From assembly GCA_964556755.1 (NCBI GenBank), contig CAZKXI010000004.1, positions 62,001 to 126,000 of the forward strand: a stretch of DNA of 64,000 nt, written 5' to 3'. The translations under genes and the position numbers were made by a program. Numbering within the stretch: position 1 is the stretch's first letter; each line of letters opens with the position of its first letter. Below, one piece after another: positions 48,478-56,271 of the stretch. The stretch is from UBA4085 sp964556755. GTDB taxonomy: Bacteria > Acidobacteriota > Aminicenantia > Aminicenantales > UBA4085. The notes beneath the pieces were generated by a model that saw only the letters and a list, made by a program, of their open reading frames with translations, made no database searches and was not told the DNA's origin.

Positions 48478-49401
48478 ATGAATAAAGAGGTGTTGGCCGC
48501 GGCCGATCGGGTCGTCACGACCGCTCTTCGCGAGGATGCCCCGGCGGGGGACGTGACCTCCGCAAGCCTTCTCCCGCCCCGCCTCCTGGCCCGGGCGGTC
48601 CTGATGGCCAAGCAGGACGGGGTGCTGGCCGGCCTCGAGGCCGCCGCCCTGGCCTTCCGCAAAGCCGACCCGCGCGTCTCCTTCAACCGGCTCAGCCGGG
48701 ACGGGGACCGCTTCAGCCCCGGCGAAGTTCTGGCCGAGGTCGAGGGCCGGGCCGTCGGGCTTCTGCTGGCCGAGCGGACCGCCCTCAACATCCTGCAGCG
48801 GCTGTCGGGGATCGCCACCCTGACCCGCCTCTATGTCGACCGGCTGTCCGGGACCAAGACGAGGCTCCTGGATACCCGCAAGACCACGCCGGGCTTGAGG
48901 GTCCTGGAGAAGTACGCCGTGGCCATGGGCGGCGGAGTCAACCACCGCATGGGGCTCTCGGACATGGTTCTCATCAAGGACAATCACCTCCAATGCGTTC
49001 CGAGCATCGCCCAGGCCATAGCCAAGGCCCGCCGGCGCGTCGGGCCGAAGATGAAGATCGAGGTGGAAGTCACCAGCCAGGCCCAGGTGGAGGAAGCCGT
49101 CCGGGCGGGCGCCGACATGGTCATGCTCGACAACATGAGCCCGGCGGGAATGCGCCGGGCCATCGCCTGGATCGGCGGCCGGATTCCGGTCGAGGTCTCG
49201 GGCAATGTCGATCTGGAGCGGCTGCCCCGCATCGCCGGTCTGGGCGCCGACTTCGTCTCGGTCGGCCGCCTGACGCATTCGGCCCCGGCCGCCGACATCA
49301 GCCTGGAATTCCTCGGCCCGCTGGGCCATGACACGCTGCGCATGCCGTCCGGCCCGCCGCCCGGCAAGCCCGCCAAGAAGGCCGGCCATGCCCGCGGCTG
49401 A
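48478..49401 (+). CDS. nadC: Nicotinate-nucleotide pyrophosphorylase (carboxylating)
   Basis: 307 residues. REDAPAGDVTSASLLP is the QPRTase N-terminus; AERTALNILQRLSGIATLTR, LDTRKTTPGLRVLEKYAV and NHRMGLSDMVLIKDNHL are catalytic segments; the end of the barrel is ADMVMLDNMSPAGMRRAI and ADFVSVGRLTHSAPAADISL. It makes NaMN from quinolinate and PRPP. There is no Shine-Dalgarno site before the ATG and the promoter is so close that the mRNA is probably leaderless. It overlaps nadB by 14 bases; nadA is not in the window. Confidence 0.95.
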   Translation: MNKEVLAAADRVVTTALREDAPAGDVTSASLLPPRLLARAVLMAKQDGVLAGLEAAALAFRKADPRVSFNRLSRDGDRFSPGEVLAEVEGRAVGLLLAERTALNILQRLSGIATLTRLYVDRLSGTKTRLLDTRKTTPGLRVLEKYAVAMGGGVNHRMGLSDMVLIKDNHLQCVPSIAQAIAKARRRVGPKMKIEVEVTSQAQVEEAVRAGADMVMLDNMSPAGMRRAIAWIGGRIPVEVSGNVDLERLPRIAGLGADFVSVGRLTHSAPAADISLEFLGPLGHDTLRMPSGPPPGKPAKKAGHARG

Positions 49402-50962
49402 GGCCCTGCGGGCCGATATCCTGATCATCGGCTGCGGCATCGCCGGGGCCAGCGCGGCCTACCAGGCGGCCAAGTCCGGCCTGGACGTCATCATCTTGAG
49501 CAAGGAGAGCGCGGCCGAGGAGTCGAACACCCTCTACGCCCAGGGCGGGATCGTGACCCTGGGCCCCGATGACGATCCCTCCCTGCTGGCCGACGATATC
49601 ATGACGGCCGGCGACGGACTGAGCAATCCGGCCGCGGTCAAGGTGCTGACCCGGGACTGCCGCGAGCTGGTCGAGGGCGTCCTGGTCGGCGAGCTGGCGG
49701 TGCCGTTCGCCCGCGACGCGAACGGCGGATTGGACTATGCCCAGGAAGCCAGCCACTCCCGCCGCCGCATCCTTCATGTCGCCGACACGACCGGGCGCAC
49801 GATCGAGCAGGGGCTTCTGGATGCCCTGAGGCGGATGCCCCACATCCGCATCCTGACCGGCCACACGGCGGTCGATCTGCTGACGCTGCCGCATCACGCG
49901 AAAAGCCCGATCGCCTACTACAAGGAGCCGCGCTGCCTGGGCGCCTACGTCCTCGACAACGCCGCCCGCAAGGTCCGGACGATCCTCGCTCCCGTCACCG
50001 TCCTGGCCACCGGCGGCTGCGGCGCGGTCTTCCTGAACACCTCCAATCCTTCCGGCGCGAATGGAGCGGGATACGCCATGGCCTATCGGGCCGCGGTTCG
50101 GATCGTGAACATGGAATACGTCCAGTTCCACCCCACGATCCTCTACCACCGCGACGCGCCCGGCTTCCTGATCTCGGAGACCGTCCGGGGCGAGGGCGCC
50201 CGGCTCAAGACCTTGGACGGGCGGACGTTCATGGAGAAGTACGCCCCGAGCCGCGACCTGGCCCCCCGCGACGAGGTGGCCCGGGCCATCTACGAGGAGA
50301 TGATCAACGGCAACGTCACCCACGTCCTGCTGGACCTGGCTTCCTACGCCCGGATCGACGTCCGCGAGCGCTTTCCCCACATCGCCGCCACCTGCGCCCG
50401 CTACGGCATCGACATCGCCCGCGATCCGATCCCGGTCGTCCCGGCGGCCCACTACTGCTGCGGAGGGGTGCTGGCGGACGAGTGGGGGAGGACTTCGCTC
50501 AAGGGGCTCTACGCCGTCGGCGAGGCGGCCTGCACCGGCCTGCACGGGGCCAACCGACTGGCCTCGACTTCGCTCCTGGAAGGCCTGGTCTGGGGGACCC
50601 GGGCCGCCCGAGATATCGCCGAGCGCTTCGCGCCGGGCCAGGCGATCCCGGACAACGGCGTCCACGAGTGGTACTACCCGGCCCGCGAGGAGTCCATCGA
50701 CCCGGCCCTGATCAACCAAGACTGGCTGACCATCCGGAACACCATGTGGAACTATGCCGGCGTCCTGCGCCGGAGCAAGCGGCTGGAGAGGGCCAAGGCC
50801 GATCTGGAATACCTGCGCCACCGGATCGAGAAGTTCTACAAGGAGGCCGTCATGGACGCCTCCCTGGTCGGCCTGAGGCACGGCATCGAGGCGGCCCTTT
50901 TGATCGTCAACGCCGCCCTGGCCAACCCGGTCAGCGCCGGGGCCCACTTCCGCATCGACTGA
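49388..50962 (+). CDS. nadB: L-aspartate oxidase
   Basis: 524 residues, starting at the ATG inside the 3' end of nadC. The FAD site is ADILIIGCGIAGASAAYQAA; STxxAQGG appears as SNTLYAQGGIVTLG; the His of EASHSRRRILH, the YVQFHPTILYH segment and the RGEGARLKTLDG loop are the succinate dehydrogenase-like active site. The C-terminal helical domain is intact. It oxidises aspartate to iminoaspartate, which NadA converts to quinolinate. Inverted-repeat copy E follows the stop. Confidence 0.94.
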   Translation: MPAAEALRADILIIGCGIAGASAAYQAAKSGLDVIILSKESAAEESNTLYAQGGIVTLGPDDDPSLLADDIMTAGDGLSNPAAVKVLTRDCRELVEGVLVGELAVPFARDANGGLDYAQEASHSRRRILHVADTTGRTIEQGLLDALRRMPHIRILTGHTAVDLLTLPHHAKSPIAYYKEPRCLGAYVLDNAARKVRTILAPVTVLATGGCGAVFLNTSNPSGANGAGYAMAYRAAVRIVNMEYVQFHPTILYHRDAPGFLISETVRGEGARLKTLDGRTFMEKYAPSRDLAPRDEVARAIYEEMINGNVTHVLLDLASYARIDVRERFPHIAATCARYGIDIARDPIPVVPAAHYCCGGVLADEWGRTSLKGLYAVGEAACTGLHGANRLASTSLLEGLVWGTRAARDIAERFAPGQAIPDNGVHEWYYPAREESIDPALINQDWLTIRNTMWNYAGVLRRSKRLERAKADLEYLRHRIEKFYKEAVMDASLVGLRHGIEAALLIVNAALANPVSAGAHFRID

Positions 50963-50977
50963 TCCCCCCTTTATTTT

Positions 50978-51101
50978 AGTTCTTCCCCCAATTCCGGGAA
51001 GAGCGGTTGGGGATATCGGCCCGGCGGAGCTTGCGCAGCCCTCGTTGAGACCGATGCTTCATCAGTTTAGCCTTCCCGGAAATTGGGGAAGAACCTTTTT
51101 T
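50978..51101. repeat. Large inverted-repeat element, copy E (shortest full copy)
   Basis: 124 bases. TTCTTCCCCCAATTCCGGGAAG (50980-51002) pairs with CTTCCCGGAAATTGGGGAAG (51072-51092) in a stem of about 22 base pairs, followed by six T (51096-51101). The interior shares GCGGTTGGGGATATCGGCC with copy A and GGAGCTTGCG.AGCCCT.GTTG with copy D. It lies between nadB and ileS; an ileS -10 box follows 26 bases later. Confidence 0.85.
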
Positions 51102-51127
51102 AGATGGCCTCCAGGGAAGGCTTGTTC

Positions 51128-51133
51128 TATAAT
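51128..51133 (+). promoter_or_regulatory. Predicted -10 box of the ileS-lspA-lgt-rluD operon
   Basis: A perfect TATAAT at 51128-51133, directly downstream of the T run of repeat copy E. The -35 region (around 51105-51110, TGGCCT) is a weak match. Confidence 0.5.
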
Positions 51134-51164
51134 GGGCCGTCGATTTTCAGCCGGAGAGAACCCC

Positions 51165-53939
51165 ATGGCCGACCGACCGGATGTCAAGAGTACGCTCAAC
51201 CTGCCCCAGACGACCTTCGCCATGAAGGCCAAGCTGGCCCAGAAGGAGCCCGAGATCCTCCAGCGCTGGGAGTCGATGGACCTCTACGGCCGGATCCAGG
51301 CCGCCCGGGCCGGCGCGCCCTCCTTCGTCCTGCACGACGGCCCGCCCTACGCCAACGGCAACATCCACCTGGGCACGGCCCTGAACAAGATCCTCAAGGA
51401 CTTCATCGTCAAGTCCCGGACGATGATGGGCTTCCGGGCGCCCTATCGGCCCGGCTGGGACTGCCACGGCCTGCCGATCGAGATCCACGTCGACAAGCTC
51501 CTGGGCGAGCGCAAGAAGAGCCTGTCCTTGATCCAGGTCCGGGAGGAGTGCCGGACTTACGCCATGAAATACCTGGACATCCAGAGGACGTCGTTCAAGC
51601 GGCTGGGCGTCCTGGGCGAGTGGGACGATCCCTACATGACCATGGACCCGCGCTACGAGGCCGAGGTCATCCGCCACCTGGCCGCCTTCTTCGCCTCCGG
51701 GAACGTCTTCAAGGGCAAGCGGGCCGTCCACTGGTGCCCGGTCTGCAAGACGGCCCTGGCCGAGGCCGAGATCGTCTACAAGGACAAGACCTCGCCCTCG
51801 ATCTACGTCGCCTTCCCGGTCGCCTCCGACCTGTCCGACATCGCCCCGGCCCTGGCCGGGCGCGAGGCCTCGATCATCATCTGGACGACCACGCCTTGGA
51901 CGCTGCCGTCCAACCTGGCCATCGCCTTCCACCCCGAGCATGACTATGCCGCCTGGGAATCGGGCGGTCGCGTCTACATCACGGCCCATCGCCTGATGCC
52001 CGTCGTGGCCGAGGTCTGCGGGCTCCCGGATCCCAAGGTCCTGGCGGTCTTTCCCGGCCGGGCCTTGGAGAACCGCAAGGCCCGCCACCCCTTCATCGAC
52101 CGCGACTCCCTTCTCGTCCTGGCCGAGTACGTCAGCCTGGAGGACGGGACGGGCGCCGTCCATACGGCCCCGGGCCACGGCCAGGACGACTTCCGGACCG
52201 GGCAGGCCTACGGCCTGGACGCCTACGCTCCGCTGGACGACGAAGGCCGCTTCCTGCCCGAGGTCGCGACCTACGCCGGCCTGAATGTGTTCAAGGCCAA
52301 CCGGATCATCAACGACGACATGCGCCGGGACGGCAGCCTCCTTCACGAATCCGAGATCAGCCACTCCTACCCGCATTGCTGGCGCTGCAAGAGCCCGGTC
52401 ATCTTCCGGGCCACGGCCCAGTGGTTCATCTCCATGGACGAGGCCGGGCTGCGATCGCGGGCCTTGGAGGCCATCCAGGGCGTCCGCTGGATCCCGGCCT
52501 GGGCCGAGGAGCGGATGTCCTCGATGATGGCCGGCCGGCCCGACTGGTGCATCTCCCGCCAGCGATCCTGGGGGGTCCCCATCCCGGCCTTCGACTGCAA
52601 GGCCTGCGGCCAAGTCGTGGCCGACGAGGGAATCGTCCGCCACGTGGCCGACCTCTACGAGGCCGGCGGCTCGAATATCTGGTTCGAGAAGACGGCCGCC
52701 GAGCTCCTGCCGCCCGGGACGGTCTGCCCCCGCTGCGGCTCGGCCGACCTGGAGAAGGAGTCCAACATCCTGGACGTCTGGTTCGAGTCCGGGGCCAGTC
52801 ACAACGTCCTCGGCCGGCGGCCCGAGCTGCCTTGGCCGGCCGACGTCTACATCGAGGGCCACGACCAGCACCGCGGCTGGTTCAACAGCTCGCTGGTCAT
52901 CGGCGTCGGGGCCAAGGGCGGCTCGCCCTACAAGACCTGCATCACCTGCGGCTTCGTCCTGGACGACAAGGGCCGGGCCATGTCCAAGTCGGCCGGCAAC
53001 GTCATCGGGCCCGAGGAGGTCATCGCCCGCAGCGGGGCGGAGATCCTGCGCCTCTGGGTGGCCATGCTCAACTACCGGGAGGACGCCCCGTACGGCGCCG
53101 AGATCGAGCAGCGGATCGTCGAGGCCTACCGCAAGATCCGCAACACCTGGCGCTTCCTCCTGGGCAACCTCTACGACTTCGATCCCGACAAGGACGCCCT
53201 GCCGGCCTCCGAGCTGGAGCCCCTCGACCGCTGGGCCCTGCGGCGCTTCAGCGAGGTCGGCCGCCGGATGCTCCGGGGCTACGAGGACTTCGAGTACCAT
53301 GTCGTCACCCACGCTCTGTCCCAGTTCTTCACGGTCGACCTGAGCGCCTTCTACTTGGACGTCCTCAAGGACCGGCTGTACTGCTCGTCCAAGGCGTCCC
53401 GGTCGCGGCGCTCGGCCCAGACGGCCCTCTTCCTCATCCTCCGCGACAGCCTGGCGCTGACGGCCCCGATCCTGCCCTTCACGGCCGAGGAGGCCTGGGA
53501 CGCGACGCCCGCCTTCGCCGGCCGCGAGGAGTCGATCCACCTGCTGCTGTTCCCGGAGCTGAGAGAGGAGTGGATGGGGGAGGCCGAGGCGGCCGAGTGG
53601 GAGGAGCTTCTCAAGATCCGCGAGGCGGCCCTCAAGGAGCTGGAGAACGCCCGCGAGCGCAAGGAGATCGGCAACGCCCTGGAAGCCCGCGTCCGGCTGG
53701 CGGTGCCGGCGGCCTTGACCGGACTGATCGAGCGCCGCCGGGCCGATCTGGCGCCGCTTCTCATCGTCTCCGAGGTGGCCATCGATGCGGCGGCGGGAGA
53801 GGCCCTGGGCGTCAAGGTCGAGCCTGCGGCGGGAGCCAAATGCGCGCGTTGCTGGACCTATTCGACCTACGTCGGGACGAGCCGGGAGCACCCGGAATTC
53901 TGCCGCCGCTGCGACGACGTCGTCTCAGGGAGGGCCTGA
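51165..53939 (+). CDS. ileS: Isoleucyl-tRNA synthetase
   Basis: 924 residues from the ATG at 51165 (CGGAGAG upstream). Class I signature PPYANGNIHLGTALNKILKD (HIGH motif with Thr at the fourth place), AMSKSAGNVI (KMSKS), the editing-domain TTTPWTLPSNLAIAF and the C-terminal zinc finger CARCWTYSTYV...CRRCDDVV all confirm IleS. It charges tRNA-Ile and edits valine. It shares a one-base overlap with lspA, so ileS-lspA-lgt-rluD is one operon. The ileS-lspA order is common in many bacteria. Confidence 0.96.
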   Translation: MADRPDVKSTLNLPQTTFAMKAKLAQKEPEILQRWESMDLYGRIQAARAGAPSFVLHDGPPYANGNIHLGTALNKILKDFIVKSRTMMGFRAPYRPGWDCHGLPIEIHVDKLLGERKKSLSLIQVREECRTYAMKYLDIQRTSFKRLGVLGEWDDPYMTMDPRYEAEVIRHLAAFFASGNVFKGKRAVHWCPVCKTALAEAEIVYKDKTSPSIYVAFPVASDLSDIAPALAGREASIIIWTTTPWTLPSNLAIAFHPEHDYAAWESGGRVYITAHRLMPVVAEVCGLPDPKVLAVFPGRALENRKARHPFIDRDSLLVLAEYVSLEDGTGAVHTAPGHGQDDFRTGQAYGLDAYAPLDDEGRFLPEVATYAGLNVFKANRIINDDMRRDGSLLHESEISHSYPHCWRCKSPVIFRATAQWFISMDEAGLRSRALEAIQGVRWIPAWAEERMSSMMAGRPDWCISRQRSWGVPIPAFDCKACGQVVADEGIVRHVADLYEAGGSNIWFEKTAAELLPPGTVCPRCGSADLEKESNILDVWFESGASHNVLGRRPELPWPADVYIEGHDQHRGWFNSSLVIGVGAKGGSPYKTCITCGFVLDDKGRAMSKSAGNVIGPEEVIARSGAEILRLWVAMLNYREDAPYGAEIEQRIVEAYRKIRNTWRFLLGNLYDFDPDKDALPASELEPLDRWALRRFSEVGRRMLRGYEDFEYHVVTHALSQFFTVDLSAFYLDVLKDRLYCSSKASRSRRSAQTALFLILRDSLALTAPILPFTAEEAWDATPAFAGREESIHLLLFPELREEWMGEAEAAEWEELLKIREAALKELENARERKEIGNALEARVRLAVPAALTGLIERRRADLAPLLIVSEVAIDAAAGEALGVKVEPAAGAKCARCWTYSTYVGTSREHPEFCRRCDDVVSGRA

Positions 53940-54418
53940 TGAGGAAGAACCTTCCCTTCCTGGCCCTGGGCTTGATCTTGGTCGGCCTGGACCAGGCCAG
54001 CAAGGCGCTGGTCGCGGCCAAGGTCGGTCTTCACCAGTCCGTTCCCGTGATCAAGGGCTTCTTCTCCATCGCCCCGATTCACAATAAGGGGGCCATCCTG
54101 GGCATCTTCAGCGCCTCGGGCAGCCGGCTGGTCCCGGTCGCGCTGGGGCTGCTGGCCTTCGCGGCCATGGTGCTGATCGGAGCCTACTTCCTGAGGACGC
54201 CGGCCTCCGAGAAGCTGGTCCGGACGGCCTTCGCCTTCATCATGACGGGCGCCCTGGGCAATCTCATCGACCGGGCCGCCCGCGGCTATGTCATCGACTT
54301 CCTGGAGATGCACGTCGGCAGGTTCTACTGGCCCACCTACAACGTCGCCGACGCCTGCATCTCCATCGGCGCCGTGCTCCTTGTCTTCGCCGTCTTCATC
54401 AGGAGGAAACCCGCGTGA
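53939..54418 (+). CDS. lspA: Lipoprotein signal peptidase
   Basis: 159 residues, four membrane helices. Family motifs are LDQASKALV, NKGAILGIF, TGALGNLIDRAARGYVIDFL and YWPTYNVADACISIGAVLL; the two catalytic Asp residues are those of NLIDR and NVADACIS. It cleaves the signal peptide of diacylated prolipoproteins after Lgt acts. Its ATG shares one base with the ileS stop, and it overlaps the lgt GTG by four bases. Confidence 0.95.
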   Translation: MRKNLPFLALGLILVGLDQASKALVAAKVGLHQSVPVIKGFFSIAPIHNKGAILGIFSASGSRLVPVALGLLAFAAMVLIGAYFLRTPASEKLVRTAFAFIMTGALGNLIDRAARGYVIDFLEMHVGRFYWPTYNVADACISIGAVLLVFAVFIRRKPA

Positions 54419-55212
54419 ATCCCATCCTCTTCAAGCTCGGTCCGCTGACGATCCACTCCTACGGCTTCATGATGGCCCTGGGCGTCGCCCTGGCCTTGTG
54501 GTTCATCTACCGGCAGGCCAAGAGGCAGGGCCTGGACGCGGCCCGCCTGCTGGACGCCGCCTTCTACATCATGATCGTGGCCCTCGTCGGGGCCAAGCTC
54601 ATCCTCTTCATCGGGAACGCCGGCTACTACTTCAAGAACCCCAAGGAGCTGCTCTGGGTGGCCCGGACCGGCGGCGTCTTCCAGGGCGGGCTGGCCTTCG
54701 GCGTCCTCTTCGCCCTATGGTATTTCCGGCGCCACAAGATGCCGACCTGGAAGATCGGCGACATCGTCGTGCCCGCCCTGGCCATGGGCCACGGCTTCGG
54801 CCGCATCGGCTGCTTCCTGGCCGGCTGCTGCTACGGCACGGAATGCGCCCTGCCCTGGCGGGCGACCTTCCACTCGGAGTACGCCCACAACCTGACCGGC
54901 ATCCCCCTCAACACGCCGCTCCACCCCGTCCAGCTCTACGAGTCGGCTCTCAACTTCCTCAACGCCCTGATCCTGTTCCTGGTCCTGCGCAAGAAGCGCT
55001 TCGACGGCCAGGTCTTCGCCCTCTACATCCTGAACTACTCCGTCATCCGCTACATCACCGAGCTCTTCCGGGGCGACCACCCCGACCGGGTCTACGTCCT
55101 GCGCGGACCGTCGCCGTTCTTAAGCGTCTCCTGGCCGCAGCTGGCCTGCGTCGTCGGCCTGGCCGGGTCGCTGCTGCTGCTGCGGATCTTCGCCAAGCGG
55201 AGCCGCGCCTAG
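54415..55212 (+). CDS. lgt: Prolipoprotein diacylglyceryl transferase
   Basis: 265 residues, GTG start with AGGAGG nine bases upstream. LTIHSYGFMMALGVALALWF is the N-terminal signature; MGHGFGRIGCFLAGCCYGTE is the Lgt box with the key Arg; HPVQLYESALNFLNALILF and the C-terminal GDHP segment complete the family. It transfers diacylglycerol from phosphatidylglycerol to the lipobox Cys. Its neighbours lspA and ileS fit; substrates in the window include NlpC/P60 and perhaps NamZ. Confidence 0.95.
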   Translation: MNPILFKLGPLTIHSYGFMMALGVALALWFIYRQAKRQGLDAARLLDAAFYIMIVALVGAKLILFIGNAGYYFKNPKELLWVARTGGVFQGGLAFGVLFALWYFRRHKMPTWKIGDIVVPALAMGHGFGRIGCFLAGCCYGTECALPWRATFHSEYAHNLTGIPLNTPLHPVQLYESALNFLNALILFLVLRKKRFDGQVFALYILNYSVIRYITELFRGDHPDRVYVLRGPSPFLSVSWPQLACVVGLAGSLLLLRIFAKRSRA

Positions 55213-55214
55213 CC

Positions 55215-56174
55215 GTGCCCAAGACGACCTTCCTCGTCCGGCCGGGAGCCGGCGAGGGCGTGCGTTTGGACGTCTTTCTGGCCCGACAGCTGCCGGACTT
55301 CACCCGCTCCCGGTTCCAGCACTTCGTCGACAAGGGGCTGGTTCGGGTCAACGCCGAGCTCCGCAAGCCGAGCTTCAAGCTGAGGGCCGGCGATGTGGTC
55401 GAGGCGGACATCGAGATCCCGGCGGCCTCCCCGGCCGGCCCCGAGCCGATCCCGTTGCGCGTTCTCTATGAGGATTCCGACCTGGCCGTGATCGACAAGC
55501 CGAGCGGACTGGTGGTCCATCCCGGCGCCGGCAACCGGACGGGAACCCTGGTCAACGCCCTGCTCCACCGCTTCCCCGAGGTCGAGGGCCTGGGCGAGGA
55601 GGACCGCTGGGGCATCGTCCACCGCCTGGACGGGGACACCTCCGGCGTCATCGTCGTGGCCCGGTCTCCCCTGGCCATGGAGGAGCTCAAGCGGCAGTTC
55701 AAAGAGCGGGAGGTCAAGAAGGTCTACTGGGCCCTGGTCCGGTCGCCGATGCACAAGAAGGAGGGGACTCTGGACTGGCCGATCGGCCGCCATGTCACCG
55801 ACGGGCACATGTACTCGATCAAGACCCGCCACCCCCGGGTGGCGATCACCGACTACCGGGTCATCGGGAGCTTCGGCGGGCTCGATCTGCTGGAAGTCCA
55901 TCCCCACACGGGGCGGACTCATCAGATCCGGGTCCACCTCTCGACGGCCGGCCACCCGGTCGCGGGCGACCGCCGCTATGGCGGCCAGAAAGGCAAGCCC
56001 CGCATGCCCCGGCTGTTCCTCCACGCCCGGCTGCTGGGCTTCCGCCACCCGGCTACGGGGGCCTGGCTGGAGTTCCGGGCCCCCCTGGCCCGCGAGCTGG
56101 CCCTGGCCCTGAAGGCTCTTCGCGGCGGCGCGGACCCCGGCCGGATTCGCCGGGACGGCTCGCGTTTTCCTTGA
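55215..56174 (+). CDS. rluD: RluD-type large-subunit rRNA pseudouridine synthase
   Basis: 319 residues starting at GTG (55215), two bases after lgt. An S4 RNA-binding domain (RLDVFLARQLPDFTRSRFQH, residues about 18-65) leads into the RluA-family catalytic domain: VIDKPSGLVVHPGAGNRTG, HRLDGDTSGVIVVA with catalytic Asp139, GRTHQIRVHLSTAGHPVAGD. It converts uridines of 23S rRNA helix 69 in the RluD group; RluA or RluC activity cannot be excluded by eye. Confidence 0.9.
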   Translation: MPKTTFLVRPGAGEGVRLDVFLARQLPDFTRSRFQHFVDKGLVRVNAELRKPSFKLRAGDVVEADIEIPAASPAGPEPIPLRVLYEDSDLAVIDKPSGLVVHPGAGNRTGTLVNALLHRFPEVEGLGEEDRWGIVHRLDGDTSGVIVVARSPLAMEELKRQFKEREVKKVYWALVRSPMHKKEGTLDWPIGRHVTDGHMYSIKTRHPRVAITDYRVIGSFGGLDLLEVHPHTGRTHQIRVHLSTAGHPVAGDRRYGGQKGKPRMPRLFLHARLLGFRHPATGAWLEFRAPLARELALALKALRGGADPGRIRRDGSRFP

Positions 56175-56200
56175 GGCCGGCGCCCGGAATGGTGTAAGAT
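56171..56200 (+). promoter_or_regulatory. Predicted promoter of the EF-G-like gene
   Basis: TTGAGG (56171-56176), overlapping the rluD stop codon, an 18-base spacer and TAAGAT (56195-56200). About 70 bases remain before the ATG. Confidence 0.45.
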
Positions 56201-56271
56201 ACCCTTCACTTTGGCCCGCGGCGGCGCCGGCCCTGGCCGCCGCCCCGGAAAATAGCCTGGAGGTCCTGTTC

